DNA from: Erysipelotrichaceae bacterium
GTDB taxonomy: Bacteria; Bacillota_I; Bacilli_A; Erysipelotrichales; Erysipelotrichaceae
DNA length: 7,324 nucleotides
Assembly: GCA_017614055.1 (NCBI GenBank)
Contig: JAGACP010000041.1
Location: 1-7,324, forward strand
Reading direction: 5' to 3'
The notes beneath the pieces were generated by a model, which searched no databases, was not told the DNA's origin, and saw only the letters and a list, made by a program, of their open reading frames with translations. This document shows, in pieces, positions 1 through 6,406 of the stretch. The position numbers and the translations under genes were made by a program. How positions within the stretch are numbered: the first letter of the stretch is position 1; each line of letters opens with the position of its first letter.

Positions 1-1333
1 AGGCGGAACCGGCAAACACGGGAGTCGTGAAAGTGTTGTCCGTATTATCGAGAAGGAGCTTTGAAGCATCCATCTTGACAATATAATGCTCATTGCCGTC
101 GGTCCCCGCAAGTTCCAGGTACTCGCGGTACTCTGGTGTATTCCTGGCCTTTGTCGTTACCGGGACATATCCTTCCGTTTTTGAATAAGCTGTCTGTACG
201 TCGTTTGTCAGCAGGAACTGGGCGAACAGCCATGAAGCCAGGACATGCTGGGGATCTTCCTTGTTGAACACGCATACCGACGGGCCCTGGGATATCATCT
301 TCAGATCCGAGGTGTCGAACTGGGGAATGGGTCTGACCACGGTCGTAAAGCTTTTTTTGTTCTCCTCGGCTATATCCGAAAGCGGAGCATCTCCACCCAT
401 CCATGTCGCGCCCGCAGTTGAATCTACCGCAAATATGCACTGTCCGGCATTTAAGAAATTTCCGGGATAACTTGAGATCTTGAACGTTGAAAACGCACCT
501 GTTTTAGCATGCCTGGCGGTTTCCAGGAGAAGCTGCGTCGTTGTATCGTTAAACAGGTCCACATCCCCTTCTTCGGTCGAATACGGTGCATGCTTCTGCC
601 ACAGCTGCGATATCATCATATTGTCAGTTGATTTGTATATGAAAGGGATCAGCACCTTCTGACCGTTTACGGCAAAGTTTCCGTCGGCATCCTTTTCCAT
701 CGCTTTTTCGGATACCTCCCATACAAAATCCCACGTCACCACATCGGGGATCTCGTAACCGAGCGCCTTTACCATATCTTCATTAATGTAAAGTGCCTCC
801 GTGGACCTTAAAAAAGGAAGTGCATAAAGAGTACCGGACAGTCTGCACTCGTCGGCAAATTTCTCTATGATCTCATCTTCCTTCGGGCCGTCATACTTAA
901 GATCGCTCCCTCCGAGTCCGTACTTGGGATCCTTCGCAAGATCATCGAGGGGAACGACCACGTTGATCCCGCTCATATATGTTGCGATATGGTCGGGATA
1001 TGTTATGCATACATCGGGTGTGGTATTGGTGGATATATTGGTGATGACGTCGTTGTATATCCGTCCGTAATCCGTATAGAGGCGCATATTGACCCTTATG
1101 TTCGGATAAAGGGCCTCAAAATCGGAGATGGCCTTTTTGTATATCTCACTCTGTACCTTATTTGTATCATTTTTGGCCCAGAAGGTTATCTCCTGCCTGA
1201 CACCTTCATCAAACTCTTCGGGAATGACAAATTCAGGAAGAGACCTCGAACCGTGACATGCCACAAGAAGCGGCGTGAGTATCAAAACGGATATGAGTGC
1301 GATGCGCGAAGCAAAACCGGTCTTCCTTCTCAT
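1..1333 (-). CDS. ABC importer solute-binding lipoprotein, UgpB-like (C-terminus cut by window edge)
   Basis: Extracellular solute-binding protein of the carbohydrate uptake (family 1, UgpB/MalE-like) type, which captures substrate outside the membrane and delivers it to the two permeases encoded upstream. Hand translation gives 444 residues with no stop before base 1, so only the extreme C-terminus should be missing (relatives are about 420-470 aa). Basic residues 2-10, a hydrophobic stretch 11-25 and the lipobox LVAC, with Cys26 as the lipidated residue, mark a lipoprotein. Family-like segments are EITFWAKND (48-56), the hinge-like LPFLRSTEALYINED (172-186), FLNAGQCIFAVDS (293-305) and GYVPVTTKA (388-396); the last three line up with what I recall of E. 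coli UgpB. The ATG at 1333 overlaps the permease stop in an ATGA junction and has a perfect GGAGGT eight bases upstream. It is the last visible gene of the transporter run. Substrate is not determined: glycerol-3-phosphate-like, sugar or oligosaccharide are all possible. Confidence 0.93.
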   Translation of the reverse strand, partial: MRRKTGFASRIALISVLILTPLLVACHGSRSLPEFVIPEEFDEGVRQEITFWAKNDTNKVQSEIYKKAISDFEALYPNIRVNMRLYTDYGRIYNDVITNISTNTTPDVCITYPDHIATYMSGINVVVPLDDLAKDPKYGLGGSDLKYDGPKEDEIIEKFADECRLSGTLYALPFLRSTEALYINEDMVKALGYEIPDVVTWDFVWEVSEKAMEKDADGNFAVNGQKVLIPFIYKSTDNMMISQLWQKHAPYSTEEGDVDLFNDTTTQLLLETARHAKTGAFSTFKISSYPGNFLNAGQCIFAVDSTAGATWMGGDAPLSDIAEENKKSFTTVVRPIPQFDTSDLKMISQGPSVCVFNKEDPQHVLASWLFAQFLLTNDVQTAYSKTEGYVPVTTKARNTPEYREYLELAGTDGNEHYIVKMDASKLLLDNTDNTFTTPVFAGSA

Positions 1334-2169
1334 CCCTTCGTACCTCCGGTCGCAACACCTTCCATGATCTTTTTGTGAAATACAAGGAACAGGATTATGA
1401 GCGGCAGCGATATTATAACGACCGCGGCCATCATCGCCGGGATGTTCTCGCGTCCGAACCCGCTCTCGCGGATCTCCTGTATACCGTTTGATACAAGAAA
1501 ATGATCCTGCTTGTCGGTAACGAGCCTCGGCCATACGAATGAGTTCCAGCATTCGATGACTTTAAGAATAACTATCGTTATCATTGTCGGTCTGCATATC
1601 GGGATGAGCACCTTCAATAAATAACGCATATCTGAAGTGCCGTCTACCTTGGCAGCTTTATACAGGTCATCCCCTACCTGCGCAAAGTTCTCCTTCAGAA
1701 GGTATATATAAAAAACAGATGTTACCGATGGCAGTATCAGACCTGTAAACGTATTCCGAAGATTCAGGTCCGTTATCGTAACATAGTTGGTGATGATCAC
1801 AAGCTCGTTAGGTATCATCATGAGTGCCAGAAACAGCGTGAACACCAGATCCTTTCCCGCAAAGTCAAGCCTTGCGAACGCAAAGGCCGCAAGAGTTATC
1901 ACAATAAGCATAACAGCCGTTGTTATAACGGTGAAGATCAGTGTATTGAGAAGATACCTGGAAAGCGGGACCGAAGTGAACGCGTCGGCGTAGTTGGACA
2001 GCGTCGGGGACGTTGCATAAAACTTCGGGGTGTATTCCCTGTTATATGAACTGTAACTCTTGATCGAGGACAGCAGCATCCAGTAGAATGGGAACAGCAC
2101 GATGACCGCCCACAGCGTCAGACACAGGTATATGAATGCATTTTTTGTGATCTTTGCCCTGTTCTTCAT
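1330..2169 (-). CDS. Carbohydrate ABC importer permease, UgpE/MalG-type
   Basis: Inner membrane permease subunit of 279 aa, the usual length for the UgpE/MalG/MsmG (CUT1) group. Six hydrophobic helices can be placed near residues 12-34, 76-100, 108-126, 143-160, 193-213 and 245-265. The cytoplasmic EAA loop that docks on the ATPase is present at about 172-191 (AAKVDGTSDMRYLLKVLIPI), and the protein ends in the GVATGGTKG tail typical of this subgroup. The N-terminal LFPFYWMLLSSIK pattern (25-37) is also characteristic. The ATG follows the stop of the other permease after a single base, with GGTGA a few bases before it, and its own stop overlaps the binding-protein start by four bases. This implies translational coupling. 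It should pair with the UgpA-type permease as a heterodimeric channel. Confidence 0.95.
   Translation of the reverse strand: MKNRAKITKNAFIYLCLTLWAVIVLFPFYWMLLSSIKSYSSYNREYTPKFYATSPTLSNYADAFTSVPLSRYLLNTLIFTVITTAVMLIVITLAAFAFARLDFAGKDLVFTLFLALMMIPNELVIITNYVTITDLNLRNTFTGLILPSVTSVFYIYLLKENFAQVGDDLYKAAKVDGTSDMRYLLKVLIPICRPTMITIVILKVIECWNSFVWPRLVTDKQDHFLVSNGIQEIRESGFGRENIPAMMAAVVIISLPLIILFLVFHKKIMEGVATGGTKG
1342..1347 (-). promoter_or_regulatory. Ribosome binding site of the solute-binding protein gene
   Basis: On the minus strand GGAGGT lies eight bases before the ATG at 1333, inside the last codons of the upstream permease gene. It is the strongest Shine-Dalgarno sequence noticed in the window. 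It fixes the start of the binding protein and suggests this product is made in excess over the permeases, as is usual for binding proteins. Confidence 0.85.
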
Positions 2170-2170
2170 A

Positions 2171-3064
2171 TCACTTCACCGCCACCTTCCTGCTCACCAT
2201 GAGGTTTATCACGGTTATCGTGAGCACGATCGCAAACAGTATTATCGCGGCAGCCGATGCGAAGCTCGGGTATCCGCCCGAATTGCCGTATAGCATGTCG
2301 TATATATACCCGACTATCGTGTTCATGCCCGCCGAATTAAGATCGGTCCCGAACAGTGCGACTTCATCCGAGTATGCCTTGAAAGCGCCTATGAATCCCG
2401 TTATCACGAGATAGAATATCATCGGGGATATCATCGGAAGCGTGATCTTATAAAATGTCCGGAACGAGCCGGTCCCGTCGACCTCAGCCGCGCTGTAATA
2501 GACCTTCGGAACGCTTGCGAGTGCCGATGTGAGTATCAGTATCTTAAACGGAAGAACGACCCAGATCGTATATAGGCACATGACAAACATCTTCGCCGAA
2601 TAAGATCCGGTAATGAAATCTATGCTCCTTCCCCCGAACAGGTTGACGAACATATTGATGAGACCGTCCGAATAGGCGGTCTTCTTGAAAAGGATCATGA
2701 AGACCAGACCTACAGCCAGCGTGTTTGTCACATAAGGCAGGAAGAATATGGTCTGGAACAGATCCTTCAGTTTGCTTATAGAATTCAAAGCCAGAGATAT
2801 CAGCAACGCTATCGTGGTCGAAAGAGGAACGGTGATCATGACCAGGATGAAAGTATTCTTTATCGCCTGCAGGAAATAAGGATCATGCAGGACATAGGAA
2901 TAATTGTACAGACCCACGCCGTTGTACGACTGCGAAGCGAAATTGTATCCCTCTTCGACGGAATAGACCATTACATCTATCAGGGGATAGACCATGAAAA
3001 CGCCCACGAAAACAAGCGCAGGCAGAAGATAAAGCCATCCCTTGAGATTGTTTTTATTATGCAT
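2171..3064 (-). CDS. Carbohydrate ABC importer permease, UgpA/MalF-type
   Basis: First permease subunit, 297 aa, normal for the UgpA/MsmF/LacF group. Hydrophobic segments fall near residues 11-30, 71-91, 107-127, 160-180, 212-232 and 268-290. WLYLLPALVFVGVFMVYPL (10-28) is the standard N-terminal helix of the family. The EAA loop for contact with the ATPase is at about 191-210 (SAAEVDGTGSFRTFYKITLP). It lacks the long periplasmic insert of E. coli MalF, as expected for Gram-positive and Ugp-like members. The ATG overlaps the end of the ATPase gene by eight bases (ATGCATAA), with AAGG six bases upstream, and the stop lies one base before the next permease start. Role and partner follow from family and context; the substrate cannot be read from the permease. 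Confidence 0.95.
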   Translation of the reverse strand: MHNKNNLKGWLYLLPALVFVGVFMVYPLIDVMVYSVEEGYNFASQSYNGVGLYNYSYVLHDPYFLQAIKNTFILVMITVPLSTTIALLISLALNSISKLKDLFQTIFFLPYVTNTLAVGLVFMILFKKTAYSDGLINMFVNLFGGRSIDFITGSYSAKMFVMCLYTIWVVLPFKILILTSALASVPKVYYSAAEVDGTGSFRTFYKITLPMISPMIFYLVITGFIGAFKAYSDEVALFGTDLNSAGMNTIVGYIYDMLYGNSGGYPSFASAAAIILFAIVLTITVINLMVSRKVAVK

Positions 3065-4148
3065 CTATGACCTTTTCATCCTTCTTGGAGAAAATATGAT
3101 ACTTGCCTTTTCTAAGGTCGAATCTGGTGATACCGTCCTTATGTACTATCTTCTCGTCGCTGTCCACGATGGCCCTGACATCCTCGTCTGATATGCAGTG
3201 CTCGTTGTGACATACGACACTCGTATCTCTTCCGGTAGTCTCTATGCGGTCGAACCTGCATTTCAGGCTGCCCTTTTCGGAAGGTATGAATCCTTCAGGC
3301 CTTATGCCCACATAGACTTCCTGATCATCCGCATCGCACTTGCCTATGCAGTCATCTCCTATGTAGAGTTTCTTATTCTTTATCTCACCGTCAAAGACAT
3401 TGATCGCCGGAGTACCCAGGAATTTCGCGACGAACAGGTTGACCGGATGATTGTAGACATCCTGAGGTTCGCCCATCTGCTGCATCACTCCGTCTTTCAT
3501 GACGATGATCAGATCGGATATGGACATGGCCTCTTCCTGGTCATGGGTGACGAAGATGGTCGTGATGCCCGTCTCCTTCTGTATCCTTCTGATCTGTTCC
3601 CTGGTCTGAAGGCGCAGTCTGGCGTCAAGGTTCGACAGAGGCTCGTCAAGAAGCAGAACGCCCGGGGTCTTTACCAGAGCCCTTGCGATCGCAACTCTCT
3701 GCTGCTGGCCTCCCGAAAGCTCTGACGGCTTTCTTTCCATCAACGTGTCTATCTGTACGAGTTTCGCCACTTCCATGGCCTTCTCGTTCATCTGTTCCCT
3801 GGTCATCTTCTCCTCGCCCTTGAGATTCTCAAGAGGGAAGACGATGTTCTGCCTTACCGTGAAATGAGGATACAGCGCATAGTTCTGGAACACCATGCCC
3901 ACCCCCCTGTTCTCGGGAGGAAGATTCGTCACGTCAAGATCGCCGAAATAGATCTTTCCTTCGGTCGGAACTTCCAGACCGCAGATAAGATTCAGCGTCG
4001 TGGACTTGCCGCAGCCCGAAGGACCAAGCAGACCTACCAGCTTTCCGTCGGGTATCTCAAAATCAAAATCATTTACAGCCGTGACTATTTCATTTGCGTC
4101 GTGACGCGAAATAAACTGCTTAGTTAAATGTTCCAAGACGATCTTCAT
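3057..4148 (-). CDS. ugpC: Sugar/glycerol-3-phosphate ABC importer ATPase, UgpC/MsmK/MalK family
   Basis: Cytoplasmic ATPase that powers the importer, 363 aa from the ATG at 4148, the usual family length. Walker A GPSGCGKST is at 42-50, the Q-loop Gln at 88, signature LSGGQ at 144-148, Walker B VLLLDEP at 164-170, D-loop SNLD at 172-175 and the switch His at 202. After about residue 235 comes the MalK-type C-terminal regulatory (TOBE/OB) domain, marked by KFLGTPAINVFDG and VGIRPEGF. The open frame extends to a TTG at 4172, but GAGG nine bases before the ATG and a TATAAT overlapping the TTG argue for the shorter start. Having the ATPase inside the operon is notable: many Bacillota sugar operons lack one and share MsmX. 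A run of Cys and His (C313, H314, H317, C318, plus C267, C271 and C297) in the regulatory domain is odd. The symbol denotes the family, not a proven substrate. Confidence 0.94.
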   Translation of the reverse strand: MKIVLEHLTKQFISRHDANEIVTAVNDFDFEIPDGKLVGLLGPSGCGKSTTLNLICGLEVPTEGKIYFGDLDVTNLPPENRGVGMVFQNYALYPHFTVRQNIVFPLENLKGEEKMTREQMNEKAMEVAKLVQIDTLMERKPSELSGGQQQRVAIARALVKTPGVLLLDEPLSNLDARLRLQTREQIRRIQKETGITTIFVTHDQEEAMSISDLIIVMKDGVMQQMGEPQDVYNHPVNLFVAKFLGTPAINVFDGEIKNKKLYIGDDCIGKCDADDQEVYVGIRPEGFIPSEKGSLKCRFDRIETTGRDTSVVCHNEHCISDEDVRAIVDSDEKIVHKDGITRFDLRKGKYHIFSKKDEKVIDA

Positions 4149-4157
4149 ATTGTTGTT

Positions 4158-4161
4158 CCTC
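4158..4161 (-). promoter_or_regulatory. Ribosome binding site fixing the ATPase start
   Basis: GAGG (within CGAGGA) on the minus strand ends nine bases before the ATG at 4148. No comparable site precedes the in-frame TTG at 4172, so the ATG is chosen. Confidence 0.7.
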
Positions 4162-4178
4162 GTATAAATCAATTATAC
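4162..4178 (-). promoter_or_regulatory. Candidate operator: 17-bp near-palindrome over the -10 element
   Basis: The minus strand reads GTATAATTGATTTATAC: 6-base arms GTATAA and TTATAC are perfect inverted repeats around five bases. With the central G as axis, seven of eight base pairs match. It covers the TATAAT and the expected transcription start, where a repressor would block initiation. Spacing and symmetry fit a dimeric helix-turn-helix regulator such as a GntR- or LacI-type protein, but no such gene is in the window. AT-rich palindromes also arise by chance. Confidence 0.35.
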
Positions 4179-4200
4179 AGGATATCAGACCATGTATTTA
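4172..4200 (-). promoter_or_regulatory. Candidate promoter of the ABC importer operon
   Basis: A perfect TATAAT lies at 4177-4172 (minus strand) in the 52-base gap between kinase and ATPase. The best -35 guesses are poor: TAAATA at 4200-4195 with a 17-base spacer, or AATACA at 4198-4193 with 15. A start near 4165 would leave a leader of about 17 bases carrying the GAGG. The weak -35 suggests either an activator or chance in AT-rich DNA. Without this promoter the transporter would be read from the two-component operon, since no terminator hairpin is visible in the gap. Confidence 0.4.
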
Positions 4201-5595
4201 TTATTTATCTATGTCGAAGTAGAACTTTGAATACTCGTTCACTTCCGATTCGACTCCGTATCTGAAACCCAGAGCCTTAAGTATCTCTCTCGACAGAGAA
4301 AGACCTATCCCCGAACCGATATGATGCCTCTTGTGCTCCTTGTCGACCTTGTAGTATCTGTCCCAGACATTCTCGAGATCCTTCTCTTCGATGCCTTCGC
4401 CGTTGTCCAGCACATACACCCTGTATGCATCTTCAAGCTCCTCTGCACCGAGAGTTATCTTCTGCTTCTTTTTATTATTATAGTTGAGGGCATTGTTTAT
4501 GAAATTGTAAAGTACCTGTCTGATCCTCTTCTCGTCAAGCTTCACCGTCACATCATCGGAAAGATTCTCCAGTCTGAAATCTATCTTCTGAGCCTTGCAG
4601 TATTTCTCATACTGATGATATACGCTCTTGAGAAGATCGTTCAGTTTCACTTCCTTGACATCCATCTTTATGCCGCTGCCTTCGATCTTCGAGATATCGA
4701 TGAGATCATCCACCAGCGTCGACAGTCTCTTCGCCTCGTCAATGATGATATTTATGTTGTCTTCTGTATTCTCTTCAGGAAGATCCCTGATCATCTCTCC
4801 GTAGCCTACGATCATCGTAAGAGGAGTCCTCAGGTCATGAGATACGTTGCCCAGCAGTTCCTTCCTGGCCTTGTCGGCCTTAAGGATATCTTCATTGGCA
4901 TTCATCAGCGTATCGTTAAGCTGGTCGAACTCTTCCGAACTTGTCCTGATCGAAGAACCGTCGTATTCTCCTTTCGAAAGATTCATCGATTCATCGTTGA
5001 TCTGCTTGATAGGTCTCAGTATGAATCTCGATATTAGCAGCGCCAGCAGCACCGACATGACCACGACGATGGCCGCGATGAAGATGTACTGCGACTTCAG
5101 CGTGGATATGGTGACATTCAAAGGACTGATCCCAGAAGAGACCAGGATCATCACGTCCTCGTTGTTGTATTTGATGAGTTTCGAATAGATGTATACATTC
5201 TCCGGTCTGTCGTCGAAAGGCCTCTGATACCTGAAATCGTCGAACAGCTTCTCGTTTCCGTTTTCCAGCGTCTCACTGGCGATCATGTTGATCGTCATGT
5301 TGTCGAGATTCCTCAGCGTGCATGCACCGGTATAGCTGTACTTCTCGTTGTTGGAAATGACTCTGACGCATACTTCGTTGGACATTCCCGTCTGGTCTAT
5401 CACATCGTCAAGCTCGTCGCTTCCGATATAGCTGACGATATCGTTTCCAACAGAATACAGGGTCTTGATCTTGTTCCTGTTGTAGAAGTCGTCGAGATAG
5501 CTCGTCTGGAAAAGATAGACGAATCCCAGGATCGCCACCACGAACAGTAACAGAAACAGTATCAGCTGCACACGCAGACTATATTTCTTTTTCAA
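4201..5595 (-). CDS. Membrane sensor histidine kinase of a two-component system
   Basis: 464 aa classical HisKA-type kinase, partner of the response regulator just upstream. It has transmembrane helix 1 at about 9-29, an extracytoplasmic sensor region at 30-169, helix 2 at about 170-190, and HAMP from about 191-240 (starting RFILRPIKQIN). The H-box SHDLRTPLT has phospho-acceptor His253, and the N-box spans 364-372 (NFINNALNY). G1 is DNGEGI (397-402) and G2 is GSGIGL (427-432), so all catalytic boxes are intact. No PAS domain lies between HAMP and HisKA. Two cysteines, C76 and C92, sit in the sensor region. The start is a TTG that overlaps the regulator gene by 17 bases. An in-frame stop at 5623-5625 leaves no upstream option, and GGTGGG lies eight bases before the TTG. 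The gene ends in tandem TAA TAA. The signal sensed is unknown; the downstream importer is a plausible target. Confidence 0.95.
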   Translation of the reverse strand: MKKKYSLRVQLILFLLLFVVAILGFVYLFQTSYLDDFYNRNKIKTLYSVGNDIVSYIGSDELDDVIDQTGMSNEVCVRVISNNEKYSYTGACTLRNLDNMTINMIASETLENGNEKLFDDFRYQRPFDDRPENVYIYSKLIKYNNEDVMILVSSGISPLNVTISTLKSQYIFIAAIVVVMSVLLALLISRFILRPIKQINDESMNLSKGEYDGSSIRTSSEEFDQLNDTLMNANEDILKADKARKELLGNVSHDLRTPLTMIVGYGEMIRDLPEENTEDNINIIIDEAKRLSTLVDDLIDISKIEGSGIKMDVKEVKLNDLLKSVYHQYEKYCKAQKIDFRLENLSDDVTVKLDEKRIRQVLYNFINNALNYNNKKKQKITLGAEELEDAYRVYVLDNGEGIEEKDLENVWDRYYKVDKEHKRHHIGSGIGLSLSREILKALGFRYGVESEVNEYSKFYFDIDK

Positions 5596-6247
5596 AACGG
5601 TAACCCACCCCTCTGATGGTCGTTATATATGATCCATACTCCCCGAGTTTCTTCCTGAGAAGCTTCATGTGGGTATCGAGCGTCCTGTCGTCGGAATCAT
5701 ACTCGTAGCCCCAGACCTTCGATATTATCGACTGCCTCGTCATGGCGTTGCCCATGTTCTCCATGAGATAAAGAAGCAGTTCATACTCCTTGTTCGCAAG
5801 ATCGATCCTTTCGCCCTTTATCGTGACCGTATGGGCATCCTGATCCAGTATCATGTCTTTCACGACGATCCTGTTCGAAGACTTGTTGTCCCTTTTCAGG
5901 ATGACGTTGATCCTCATCATCAGCTCCTTCAGAGAGAAAGGCTTGGTCACATAATCCTCCCCTCCCACATCGAAACCATAGATGCGGTCATACTCCTGTC
6001 CCAGAGCCGTAAGGAATATGCAGTGCACGTCCTCACGCACTTCCTTCATCTTCTTGAGAGTCTCATAGCCGTCCATCTCAGGCATCATGATATCCATGAC
6101 CACGACATCGAAATCATCATTCTTGAAGCACTTCAAAGCCTCCATGCCGTCACATGCCAGCACGACTTCATGACCCTCATGAGAGGCATACTTGCCTATC
6201 ATCTCCCTGATCTTTTCTTCGTCGTCTACTATAAGAATCCTTGCCAT
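5579..6247 (-). CDS. OmpR/PhoB-family response regulator
   Basis: 222 aa DNA-binding response regulator, the normal size for the OmpR/PhoB/VanR group. The receiver domain (about 2-118) has acidic residues D8 and D9, phospho-acceptor D52 in VVVMDIMMPEMDG, T80 and K102 followed by Pro-Phe. The C-terminal winged helix (about 125-222) carries a recognition helix near RTLDTHMKLLRKKLG (188-202) and the terminal wing TTIRGVGYRFE. All key phosphotransfer residues are present. The ATG at 6247 is chosen because MARILIVDD is the standard start of the fold; the open frame continues to a TTG at 6334, but that lies inside the tRNA gene. No Shine-Dalgarno is visible before this ATG (the upstream bases are T-rich and end in TTTGGTT). 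The gene overlaps the kinase by 17 bases and is first in the leftward run, divergent from the tRNA. Its targets are unknown. Confidence 0.95.
   Translation of the reverse strand: MARILIVDDEEKIREMIGKYASHEGHEVVLACDGMEALKCFKNDDFDVVVMDIMMPEMDGYETLKKMKEVREDVHCIFLTALGQEYDRIYGFDVGGEDYVTKPFSLKELMMRINVILKRDNKSSNRIVVKDMILDQDAHTVTIKGERIDLANKEYELLLYLMENMGNAMTRQSIISKVWGYEYDSDDRTLDTHMKLLRKKLGEYGSYITTIRGVGYRFEKEI
5604..5609 (-). promoter_or_regulatory. Ribosome binding site supporting the TTG start of the kinase
   Basis: GGTGGG, preceded by AGAGG on the minus strand, lies eight bases before the TTG at 5595 and inside the end of the regulator gene. It supports initiation at TTG. The next possible starts, such as GTG at codon 9, have no such site and would cut into transmembrane helix 1. 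Confidence 0.5.
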
Positions 6248-6277
6248 AACCAAATAATAATAAAAAAATGTGAATTT

Positions 6278-6308
6278 TTGCTGAATTATTACATTTTTAT
6301 TATATAAT
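6278..6308 (+). promoter_or_regulatory. Promoter of the tRNA-Gln gene
   Basis: TTGCTG at 6278-6283 is followed by TATATA at 6301-6306 (17-base spacer) or the consensus TATAAT at 6303-6308 (19-base spacer). Initiation near 6314-6316 would put a leader of only about 5-7 bases before the tRNA, typical for stable RNA genes. Confidence 0.6.
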
Positions 6309-6309
6309 A
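6298..6309. promoter_or_regulatory. 12-bp palindrome giving a TATAAT on both strands
   Basis: TATTATATAATA is a perfect palindrome in the AT-rich gap between the regulator and tRNA genes. It gives a plus-strand -10 for the tRNA and a minus-strand TATAAT (6304-6299) that could serve the two-component operon, with a leader of about 45 bases. No good minus-strand -35 is seen (ATCCGC at a 17-base spacer), so the leftward promoter is uncertain. The rest of the gap, 6248-6320, is AT-rich and shows nothing else convincing. Confidence 0.35.
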
Positions 6310-6320
6310 GGTATTGTCCT

Positions 6321-6396
6321 TGCGGATTAGCCAAGCGGTAAGGCAGCGGACTCTGAATCCGCCATTTCGAAGGTTCGAATCCTTCATCCGCAGCCA
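6321..6396 (+). tRNA. tRNA-Gln (anticodon CTG)
   Basis: A full cloverleaf can be folded by eye. The 7-bp acceptor pairs TGCGGAT with ATCCGCA, followed by discriminator G and encoded CCA. The D arm is GCC/GGC with GG in its loop, and the anticodon stem is GCGGA/TCCGC. Anticodon loop CTCTGAA gives CTG, reading CAG. The T arm is GAAGG/CCTTC around TTCGAAT. The leading U-G and overall pattern match bacterial glutamine tRNAs. The variable region is CATTTC, six bases rather than the five usual in this isoacceptor, so the gene is 76 rather than 75 bases long. It stands alone, with its own promoter and terminator. Confidence 0.95.
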
Positions 6397-6406
6397 GAAG
6401 ACATTG

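Noticed and set aside
90..440. Minus-strand open frame of 116 codons within the left-edge gene
   Set aside because: The frame of the solute-binding protein stays open across the whole stretch from 1333 to base 2 and matches the family; this one is an alternative frame of the same strand.
4149..4172. TTG at 4172 as the start of the ATPase
   Set aside because: It overlaps the TATAAT and has no Shine-Dalgarno; the extra eight residues are not family-like. The ATG at 4148 has GAGG at nine bases.
4195..4208. Tandem repeat of the 7-mer ATAAATA at the end of the kinase gene as a regulator binding site
   Set aside because: Half of it is coding sequence and stop codons, it is very AT-rich, and the repeat spacing does not match known OmpR/PhoP boxes well.
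4321..5037. Long plus-strand open frame (about 238 codons) inside the kinase gene
   Set aside because: Antisense to a kinase with every conserved box intact; the translation shows no recognisable domain and there is no convincing ribosome binding site. Shadow frame.
5669..6307. Plus-strand open frame (about 212 codons) opposite the response regulator
   Set aside because: Antisense to an intact response regulator, His-rich in the way reverse-complement frames often are, and it runs into the AT-rich promoter gap. Shadow frame.
6248..6334. N-terminal extension of the response regulator to a TTG at 6334
   Set aside because: It would start inside the tRNA gene and translate the AT-rich promoter gap; the receiver fold begins at MARILIVDD.
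6321..6396. tRNA gene as an attachment site for an integrated element
   Set aside because: No integrase gene and no repeat of the tRNA 3' end were seen in the window; the flanking genes look like ordinary chromosomal genes.
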